From an uncultured Muribaculaceae bacterium (GTDB lineage: Bacteria; Bacteroidota; Bacteroidia; Bacteroidales; Muribaculaceae): DNA of 20,570 nucleotides. The stretch spans positions 1-20,570 of the forward strand of contig CAJUHM010000041.1 of NCBI GenBank assembly GCA_910586475.1, in the 5' to 3' direction. The notes under the pieces were generated by a model. It saw nothing but the letters and a program-made list of their open reading frames with translations. It was not told the DNA's origin and did no database searches. Positions 15,460 through 20,570 of the stretch are shown piece after piece (within the stretch, counting starts at the first letter, position 1; each line of letters opens with the position of its first letter). The translations under genes were made by a program, and so were the position numbers.

Positions 15460-16662
15460 TCAGAATCGGGCGCCCATTATAAGCGACAGGGATTCCATTG
15501 AGTTGAAAAAGGTGTAACGGCTGTTGAAATACATATGGCCGTCGATTCGCCCTGTCAGTGACACGAACAGGGCCTTATGGTTGTAGACCGCTGAAAATCT
15601 GGCGTGAGCACTCGTTGCGAGCAGGTGCCGCTTGCTGTCTGTCGAGGTTTTGAATGAATAGCGATAGCCGACCGCAGGATAGCATGTCAGATTGATAAGC
15701 CATTTGCGCGGCTTCAGCACCCAGTTGTGGGCGTAGCCTCCACAGAGGTCGTAGTCTGTATAACGGTAATGATAGACATCCTCCAGGTCCGGAAGATAAG
15801 GCTTCATCGCCTCGGGCAGACGAAGGAAAGAGAAGCGCATGTTCTGATTGGCAAAGGCGAATCCGAGAAGCCAGCTACCGGCCGAACGGAGCTGATATTT
15901 TGAAAAACAATACGCCGCGGCCTGGGAATACTTGCTGAAGTTGAAGATGTAGAACGCCTCTCCAGAAAGAGACTTATGCTCGATGTCATCGTAGTTATAC
16001 GGAAGATAGGGCCCTTTATAGTCTCCGAAATGTGTTATGCGAGTGTTTCCGACCGTTGAACTGAAGTCAATGTTCGCATAGATACGCGAGCATGTGAAAT
16101 TGAAATTCAGGTTCTCGCGTTTCGTCTTGCTTCCGCCCATGAAATCATTGAGCTTTGCGGTGTAGCCGACGCTGACAGCCATGAAACTGAGATGGACCCC
16201 GAAATCGTTGTAGATGTTGGACGAGATATGAAGCATGTCACTTTTTTTCAGGGAAAACAGCATCATGTAGGACTCCATCCAATTATAGCTTTTTGTCGTT
16301 ATCTTCCAGTTCTTCCCAACTCCGACAACATATTCAGGGTCATAGGAGTTGAATGTCTTATCGCCCCAGTTATAAAGCGAAAGGAGGAAGCGGGGAAAGC
16401 GCGGATAATTGACCTGCGGATCGTTGATGCGGAATCCGTTTTCAAGAAGCTGCTTATACCACGGTTTCCTGCTGAAAGCAATCGAATCGGCCAGAAGCGC
16501 GGAATCGGGCTGAGTCGCGAAGGCTGCGGGAGCAACGGAATCTGCGACATTATGACATAGGACAGAATCAACAATGTCGCGGACATCAGAAGCGGAGGCG
16601 CTTCGAGCCCACAACATTGTCAATAATATCAATATAGTGTTCGGTAATAACTGTCGCGACAT
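15460..16662 (-). CDS. Putative outer-membrane beta-barrel protein (DUF4421-like)
   Basis: 400-residue exported protein. ATG 16662 gives a signal peptide (MSRQLLPNTILILLTMLW, likely cut after ARSASAS). A GTG at 16686 is in frame but overlaps the -7 element, so it is not used. The mature protein is rich in aromatic and alternating polar/hydrophobic stretches typical of beta strands. It ends in Phe (IMGARF), the usual C-terminal signature of outer-membrane barrels recognised by the Bam machinery. The sequence resembles the Bacteroidetes DUF4421 family from memory (moderate certainty); no function is known. It lies 51 nt after the choloylglycine-family gene on the same strand but has its own promoter, and it converges with the mutarotase gene across a 20-nt gap. 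Confidence 0.75.
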   Translation of the reverse strand: MSRQLLPNTILILLTMLWARSASASDVRDIVDSVLCHNVADSVAPAAFATQPDSALLADSIAFSRKPWYKQLLENGFRINDPQVNYPRFPRFLLSLYNWGDKTFNSYDPEYVVGVGKNWKITTKSYNWMESYMMLFSLKKSDMLHISSNIYNDFGVHLSFMAVSVGYTAKLNDFMGGSKTKRENLNFNFTCSRIYANIDFSSTVGNTRITHFGDYKGPYLPYNYDDIEHKSLSGEAFYIFNFSKYSQAAAYCFSKYQLRSAGSWLLGFAFANQNMRFSFLRLPEAMKPYLPDLEDVYHYRYTDYDLCGGYAHNWVLKPRKWLINLTCYPAVGYRYSFKTSTDSKRHLLATSAHARFSAVYNHKALFVSLTGRIDGHMYFNSRYTFFNSMESLSLIMGARF

Positions 16663-16685
16663 CTTCTGTCTGAAAAATTCGGGCA

Positions 16686-16717
16686 CAAAGTTACGAAAAA
16701 CGCCCGGATATTTTCAA
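16686..16717 (-). promoter_or_regulatory. Promoter of the DUF4421-like gene
   Basis: On the minus strand, TTG (16717-16715) and TAACTTTG (16693-16686) are 21 bp apart, a full Bacteroidetes promoter match. The -33 box overlaps the stop codon of the upstream hydrolase gene (16714-16716). The -7 box ends 23 nt before the ATG at 16662. Confidence 0.7.
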
Positions 16718-17754
16718 TAAGAAGGTACAAATCCGTTGCTTTTTTCGAGTTTCCCGGTAATATCACCGACATAATCAGTGTGTTTCGAAGTGTCGAGCTT
16801 CATGATAGGCGCACCTTTTCGCAGGTCACATCTGTTCAGGTCGATGTAGTATGTCCCTAAATTCGTCACAATATCGAAATAGTATGTGCGGTCGCGAAGA
16901 TTGGCGAATGAACGCCATTGGGTGGAGGAGAGATTCGGTTCGGTCTCGATCTCATACTGATAAGGGACAGAGACATTATTCAGAATGCTGCGGATTATCG
17001 AGACTCCGAGAGAAGCATCGCCGGTCTTTTTCACGTGCTCAGTAAAGAATGTTCCTCTGACGAAACGGTCGGAACTTCTGACGGTTCCGGGCATCATGTT
17101 CTTGCCTCCGACGGCCGTCCAGTAGTCGTTAATGGCTTTCATCTGAGGATATTGCGGATCGTTTGTGAGAGCAAGCATGTCGTCGCCCTCGTAGATCCTG
17201 AGCCGGCCGTTGTCGAATTCGAAAATTGCGCTACGTCCGTCGGCGTCGGTGACGCCCCAATGAAGCGTTGAAACAGTTCCTCCGTCGAATGTAGCTCCGG
17301 AGATTGAGAAATTCTGGTCCTTTAGCTGCGCGACCACTTCGGGAGTCGTCGAATTAAGGTCGAGCATCCACGCTACAAACATCGCAAGGGACATCGGCGG
17401 TCGGCCGGCAGTCGAATCGTTGACATAGACCGTTCCTTTGCAGAAGAGGCTATTGACAACAAGCCCTTTTTCGTTCATGCCTTCGGTGATGCCGCTATCA
17501 TAGCCTACAGCGAGCACTGATCCATAGCGGGATGTCCACCGGATCGCACCGGGGGCGTCGCTACCGACTTTTTCAATACCGCGCGGGTAGACATATAGGT
17601 TTGTCGGGATTGGAGTCTTCCAGTCAAGCGATCGGCCGACGATACGCAGATTGTCGTCTCCTACATAAAGGATGCGTGAGCATGCCTCCGAACGCTGCAC
17701 AAAACCGGCCGCCACAACGACCAGCGAAGCAATAACAGTGAGGAATTTTTTCAT
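16714..17754 (-). CDS. Choloylglycine hydrolase family protein (bile salt hydrolase-like, linear amide hydrolase)
   Basis: Exported N-terminal-nucleophile amidase, 346 residues. Such enzymes cleave conjugated bile salts, penicillin V or other N-acyl amides. The signal peptide (MKKFLTVIASLVVVAAGFV) ends just before ACSRILY, so cleavage exposes the catalytic Cys25. Offsets from Cys25 reproduce the known pattern: Arg41 and Asp44 (GRSLDW) match Arg18 and Asp21 of the clostridial enzyme. Asn101 (VVNSLF), Asn198 (LTNDPQ) and Arg230 (SSDRFVRG) fit the remaining active-site positions. The residues before Cys25 (SEA) are a poor lipobox, so an Ntn cysteine is more likely than a lipoprotein. It resembles the periplasmic bile salt hydrolases of gut Bacteroides, but substrate preference cannot be read from sequence. 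No consensus promoter is visible upstream. Confidence 0.88.
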   Translation of the reverse strand: MKKFLTVIASLVVVAAGFVQRSEACSRILYVGDDNLRIVGRSLDWKTPIPTNLYVYPRGIEKVGSDAPGAIRWTSRYGSVLAVGYDSGITEGMNEKGLVVNSLFCKGTVYVNDSTAGRPPMSLAMFVAWMLDLNSTTPEVVAQLKDQNFSISGATFDGGTVSTLHWGVTDADGRSAIFEFDNGRLRIYEGDDMLALTNDPQYPQMKAINDYWTAVGGKNMMPGTVRSSDRFVRGTFFTEHVKKTGDASLGVSIIRSILNNVSVPYQYEIETEPNLSSTQWRSFANLRDRTYYFDIVTNLGTYYIDLNRCDLRKGAPIMKLDTSKHTDYVGDITGKLEKSNGFVPSY

Positions 17755-17904
17755 AACAGACTAATATTTAAAGAGTAAGTTTGAGAAGCTGACTACTAAT
17801 CATTATTAAACAGTCTCCTACTTAAACATCGGGGATCGCCCTATTGTTCTGAGTCGCCAGAACCAGACAAAGGGCCCACGAGGTATAAAATATTAGTTTC
17901 GTAG

Positions 17905-17934
17905 TTGCGGACACCGTTTTTTTCGCTAATTTTG
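17905..17934 (+). promoter_or_regulatory. Promoter of mlaE-mlaF
   Basis: TTG at 17905-17907 and TAATTTTG at 17927-17934 with a 19-bp spacer, a full match to the Bacteroidetes promoter, leaving a leader of about 40 nt before the ATG at 17980. Confidence 0.75.
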
Positions 17935-17979
17935 CATCTGAAAATTGCGGTCACCAGTGGCCGAATTCATTAGCAAACA

Positions 17980-18729
17980 ATGATTCTGACTAAATCAATA
18001 TCCCAGTTCGGCAAATACTGCCTCTTCATGACCCACGTGTGTGCGCGTCCGAACCGATGGGGAGTATTCTTCCAGCGGACAATCTTTGAGATCACCAAAC
18101 TTGGGGTCGACTCGATTCCCCTCGTCATCATCATCTCGCTGTTTATCGGCTCGGTAATCGCGATTCAGATGCAACTCAACATCGCCTCGCCACTCATACC
18201 CTCCTATTCAGTCGGACTTGCAACGCGCGATATCGTCCTTCTTGAATTCTCCAACTCGATCCTGTGTCTGATCCTTGCAGGCAAAGTCGGATCGAATATA
18301 GCTTCAGAGATCGGGACGATGAGGGTGACAGAACAGATCGACGCCTTAGACATCATGGGGGTCAATTCGGCCAATTTCCTTGTTCTTCCGAAGATGGTCG
18401 GATTTATCTTCTTCATGCCGGTGCTTGTCGCCTTCTGTATAGCGACCTCAATGCTCGGAGGCTTCCTGGTGGCTGTCTTCACTGATCTTTTCCCAATTTC
18501 GCGATATATCTATGGGATCCAGGCCTTCTTCAATGAATGGTATGTCTGGTACGGATTCATCAAGTCGCTCTTTTTCGCCTACATCATCGCCACAGTAGCA
18601 GCATTTTGCGGCTACTACGTCAAGGGAGGCGCACTTGAAGTCGGCAAAGCGAGCACGAATGCTGTTGTCACAAGCAGCATTCTGATTCTTCTGACGGACG
18701 TAATTCTCACCAAACTGCTGCTGCAATGA
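17980..18729 (+). CDS. mlaE: MlaE-like permease of an MCE-type lipid ABC transporter
   Basis: Inner-membrane permease of 249 residues for phospholipid transport between the two membranes; in E. coli it works with MlaF, MlaB and the MCE protein MlaD to keep the outer membrane asymmetric. Seen: an N-terminal interface helix, about five hydrophobic segments (roughly 44-64, 88-105, 135-170, 193-215, 228-247) and the MlaE signature GKVGSNIASEIGTMRVTEQI (101-120) continuing to DALDIMG. This loop contacts the ATPase. Its stop codon overlaps the start of mlaF (ATGA, 18726-18729), so translation is coupled. The gene has its own promoter and diverges from the choloylglycine-family gene. Confidence 0.93.
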   Translation: MILTKSISQFGKYCLFMTHVCARPNRWGVFFQRTIFEITKLGVDSIPLVIIISLFIGSVIAIQMQLNIASPLIPSYSVGLATRDIVLLEFSNSILCLILAGKVGSNIASEIGTMRVTEQIDALDIMGVNSANFLVLPKMVGFIFFMPVLVAFCIATSMLGGFLVAVFTDLFPISRYIYGIQAFFNEWYVWYGFIKSLFFAYIIATVAAFCGYYVKGGALEVGKASTNAVVTSSILILLTDVILTKLLLQ

Positions 18730-19502
18730 TCGAAGTCAAAAACATAACAAAGTCGTTTGACGGAAAAACAATCCTCCACGACGTAAGCGCCACATTCTAC
18801 ACCGGAAAAACCAACCTCATAATCGGTCAGAGCGGTTCAGGGAAGACTGTGCTTATGAAATCAGTCGTAGGTCTTGTGCGCCCAGAGGCCGGCGAGATAC
18901 TCTATGACGGCAGGGATCTACTGAAGATGGATGATGAACAGACAAAGAGTCTCCGCCAGGAAATCGGGATGCTATTCCAGGGATCGGCGCTTTTCGATTC
19001 GGAGACAGTGCTCGGCAATGTGATGTTTCCTCTGGTCATGTTTTCCAATATGACCAAAGGCGAGATGATGGACCGCGCACGCTTCTGTCTTGAGCGCGTG
19101 AACCTCAAGGGAGCAGACAACAAATATCCCAGCGAAATTTCGGGTGGTATGCAGAAGCGAGTGGCCATTGCGCGCGCTATCGCACTTAATCCGAAATATC
19201 TCTTCTGCGACGAACCGAACTCGGGTCTGGATCCGCGCACATCCATTCTGATCGATGAACTTCTTTCTGACATCACTCATGAGTATGGAATCACAACGAT
19301 CATCAACACTCACGACATGAACTCTGTTCTCGGGATCGGCGAGAATATCATATTCCTCAATAAAGGACACCGCGAATGGGTAGGCAACAGTCAGGAGCTG
19401 TTTCATGCAACCAATGAGGCTCTCAACGATTTCGTTTTTGCAACTAAGCTTTTCCAGAACGTCAAAAACTACATCATCCACAACAGCAGTCAGGATAAAT
19501 AA
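18726..19502 (+). CDS. mlaF: MlaF-like ATPase of an MCE-type lipid ABC transporter
   Basis: Cytosolic ATPase partner of MlaE, 258 residues. Motifs: Walker A GQSGSGKT (34-41), Q-loop LFQGSALF (83-90), signature SGGMQKR (139-145), Walker B YLFCDEPNSGLD (158-169) and switch His196 (INTHDM). The SALFDSETVLGNVMFPL stretch and the SGGMQKR form are typical of MlaF-type rather than sugar or peptide importers. The C-terminal tail (about 230-258) may dock on the neighbouring ATPase subunit, as in E. coli MlaF. Unlike the E. coli mlaFEDCB order, no MCE (mlaD), mlaC or mlaB gene follows: a strong hairpin lies 23 nt after the stop. Confidence 0.93.
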   Translation: MIEVKNITKSFDGKTILHDVSATFYTGKTNLIIGQSGSGKTVLMKSVVGLVRPEAGEILYDGRDLLKMDDEQTKSLRQEIGMLFQGSALFDSETVLGNVMFPLVMFSNMTKGEMMDRARFCLERVNLKGADNKYPSEISGGMQKRVAIARAIALNPKYLFCDEPNSGLDPRTSILIDELLSDITHEYGITTIINTHDMNSVLGIGENIIFLNKGHREWVGNSQELFHATNEALNDFVFATKLFQNVKNYIIHNSSQDK

Positions 19503-19525
19503 ACTCCGGACCGGCCGAAACATAT

Positions 19526-19580
19526 CTATCCGCCTCCTGCACACACGACGGTGTTGCGACAGGAGGCGGATAGCTTTTAG
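19526..19580 (+). terminator. Terminator after mlaEF
   Basis: Perfect 14-bp stem: CTATCCGCCTCCTG (19526-19539) pairs with CAGGAGGCGGATAG (19560-19573) around a 20-nt loop, followed by CTTTTAG. The long loop and short T run make it less canonical than the nrdDG terminator, but it sits between convergent genes (mlaF and rubrerythrin) where termination is expected. Confidence 0.75.
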
Positions 19581-19614
19581 AGGAGTTCCGCCCTACTGCA
19601 TCAAGGCAGTCGGT

Positions 19615-20196
19615 TTAATAATTGTTTTTCTTGCGTTCGAAAATGCCCTGTTCCTTGTCGCAGACGGGGCATTTCCCAGGAGCTCTCTTACCACGGTGGA
19701 TATAACCGCAGTAGCGACACTGCCATTCTTCCTCTTCTTCATCCTGAAAAACGGTTCCGCTTTTCACTCGTTCAAGGAGTTTCAGATAGCGCTCTTCATG
19801 CCCCTGCTCAACCAGAGCGACAAGTTTGAAGTGGGCTGCGATCCGCGGGAATCCTTCCTGCTGTGCGACACGCGCGAATTCAAGGTAGAGGTCGGCCCAT
19901 TCCTCATGCTCGCCGACAGCTGCCTCAGCCAGATTCCTCTCTGTGTTACCCACAGGGCCGGCGGGATATGAAGCTGTGATTTCAAGCATGCCTTCATCAA
20001 GGAAGCTGAAGAAGCTTTTCGCATGGGCATATTCCTGACCTGCTGTTTCGCGAAAAATCGCCGCGATCTGCTCATAGCCTTCCTTTTCGGCAACTTCAGC
20101 AAAAATAGTGTAACGGCCGCGAGCCTGAGACTCTCCGGCAAAGGACTTCAAAAGATTTTTTTCAGTCTCGGTCCCTTTGATAGATTTCATTGTCAT
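19615..20196 (-). CDS. rbr: Rubrerythrin
   Basis: Non-haem iron protein that reduces hydrogen peroxide in the cytosol of anaerobes. 193 residues: a four-helix diiron domain with the ligand-type motifs GESQAR (Glu22), QEYAH (Glu55, His58), GEHEEW (glutamates near 96-99) and VEQGHEE (Glu130, His133). An acidic linker (EEEEE, 153-157) and a C-terminal rubredoxin domain with two CxxC pairs (Cys160/163 and Cys176/179) follow. All metal ligands are present. The start is either ATG 20196 (MTMKSIKG) or ATG 20190 (MKSIKG); both fit and I give the longer. It is a single gene, convergent with mlaF, and a perfect 8-bp inverted repeat lies 42-63 nt upstream. Confidence 0.96.
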   Translation of the reverse strand: MTMKSIKGTETEKNLLKSFAGESQARGRYTIFAEVAEKEGYEQIAAIFRETAGQEYAHAKSFFSFLDEGMLEITASYPAGPVGNTERNLAEAAVGEHEEWADLYLEFARVAQQEGFPRIAAHFKLVALVEQGHEERYLKLLERVKSGTVFQDEEEEEWQCRYCGYIHRGKRAPGKCPVCDKEQGIFERKKNNY

Positions 20197-20238
20197 ATTG
20201 GGTTCAATTAAGATAATTAAGATATGAAGGGATGTAAT

Positions 20239-20259
20239 TTGCTACAACCTATGTAGCAA
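20239..20259. promoter_or_regulatory. Palindromic candidate operator upstream of rubrerythrin
   Basis: TTGCTACA (20239-20246) and TGTAGCAA (20252-20259) form a perfect 8-bp inverted repeat with a 5-bp spacer ACCTA. A spaced, fully symmetric site in the promoter region of an oxidative-stress gene suggests a dimeric regulator. I found no exact TAnnTTTG box for the gene; an imperfect TAGGTTG lies in the palindrome itself. Confidence 0.5.
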
Positions 20260-20284
20260 CAAAACGACTGAGTCGACCTATATG

Positions 20285-20342
20285 TTCAAAAATGTCAAGG
20301 ATCTCCTTGCCGTATTTCGGTCTGACCAGCAAGGAGAGATCC
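20285..20342 (-). terminator. Terminator-like hairpin for the gene at the right edge
   Basis: On the minus strand, GGATCTCTCCTTGC (20342-20329) pairs with GCAAGGAGATCC (20310-20299), with a 2-nt bulge and an 18-nt loop, followed by a T-rich stretch (TTGACATTTTT). It begins 22 nt after a minus-strand stop codon at 20365-20367, the expected place for an intrinsic terminator. Confidence 0.6.
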
Positions 20343-20364
20343 GTTTGTGCGCATACGGCAGCGC

Positions 20365-20570
20365 TTAAACAGGAATTGCGCATCTGGAGGTTGAGAAGAA
20401 CGGAAGAACCGGAGGACGGCCGACAGAGGGGGATATATATGGAGGCTGAGTTTGAGCGGCATCTGCAATATCGTGCGTAACGTCGGCTTCTTCGGGGGCC
20501 TGGAGATCGAGAATCGGGAGTCGGGACTGTCGGACGAGGCGGCCGAAGTAGTTGACGCGGGTGCGGGGAC
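20365..20570 (-). CDS. Partial protein, C-terminal end only, unidentified
   Basis: A minus-strand frame enters from the right edge and ends at TAA (20365-20367) after 67 residues. The upstream part is protein-like with C-rich third codon positions (RVNYFGRLVRQSRLPILD, then LQAPEEADVTHDIADAA). The last 25 or so residues are proline-rich and irregular. A terminator-like hairpin follows on the same strand, which favours this reading. I do not recognise a family. The antisense frame is also open here (Gly/Glu/Ala-rich), so strand assignment rests mainly on the hairpin. Confidence 0.4.
   Translation of the reverse strand, partial: PRTRVNYFGRLVRQSRLPILDLQAPEEADVTHDIADAAQTQPPYISPSVGRPPVLPFFSTSRCAIPV

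Noticed and set aside
15437..15467. Possible bidirectional terminator between the convergent mutarotase and DUF4421-like genes
   Set aside because: The arms (CTGACAG / CTGTCGGTCAG) pair imperfectly, overlap the end of the coding region and lack a T run.
17846..17863. Inverted repeat GTTCTG / CAGAAC with a 6-nt loop in the gap between the hydrolase gene and mlaE
   Set aside because: Only 6 bp, no T run and no nearby consensus promoter for the hydrolase; it could be part of a leader RNA but the evidence is too thin to list.
20282..20368. Short plus-strand frame of 28 codons starting MFKNVKDLLAVF
   Set aside because: It coincides with the terminator-like hairpin of the right-edge gene and ends quickly in a stop; the coding look is probably coincidental.

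Overview
The window looks like the chromosome of an anaerobic gut Bacteroidales, most likely near Muribaculaceae/Bacteroides. The grounds are gene content (menaquinone synthesis, class III ribonucleotide reductase, rubrerythrin, a choloylglycine-family hydrolase, an MBOAT/SGNH acetylation module), roughly half G+C, the general absence of Shine-Dalgarno sequences, and repeated matches to the Bacteroidetes promoter (TTG, 19-21 bp, TAnnTTTG). The family placement is inference. I see no tRNA, rRNA, CRISPR array, insertion sequence or integrase; it reads as core genome with accessory envelope genes.

Layout: (1) 118-1812, menD (minus). (2) 2244-5010, the anaerobic ribonucleotide reductase operon nrdD-nrdG (plus), with a well-formed promoter, AT-rich palindromes upstream, a perfect 12-bp hairpin inside the start of nrdG and a strong terminator. 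(3) 12865 down to 5128 (minus), a long co-directional run with mostly very short gaps: ftsY, rimO, menF, two SGNH/GDSL proteins and an MBOAT O-acyltransferase. It joins housekeeping functions to what looks like an envelope-glycan O-acetylation module. (4) 14914-12971 (minus), an ABC-F ATPase whose promoter sits almost on its start codon, divergent from (5) 15056-15439 (plus), a small L-rhamnose-mutarotase-family protein. (6) 17754-15460 (minus), an exported choloylglycine-family (bile-salt-hydrolase-like) enzyme followed by a putative outer-membrane beta-barrel protein (DUF4421-like) with its own promoter at the end of the hydrolase gene. (7) 17980-19502 (plus), mlaE-mlaF, the permease and ATPase of an MCE-type lipid transporter, overlapping by 4 nt and closed by a 14-bp-stem hairpin, with no MCE gene following. 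(8) 20196-19615 (minus), rubrerythrin, with a palindromic candidate operator upstream. (9) 20570-20365, probably the C-terminal end of a minus-strand gene that runs off the window, followed by a terminator-like hairpin.

Functional themes: anaerobic life (NrdDG, menaquinone through MenF and MenD, rubrerythrin for peroxide and oxygen defence), translation and membrane targeting (FtsY, RimO, ABC-F), and envelope modification or maintenance (MBOAT/SGNH, MlaEF, the beta-barrel protein). The least described part is the SGNH-SGNH-MBOAT triad. The most striking nucleotide-level features are the nrdG hairpin and the almost leaderless ABC-F promoter.
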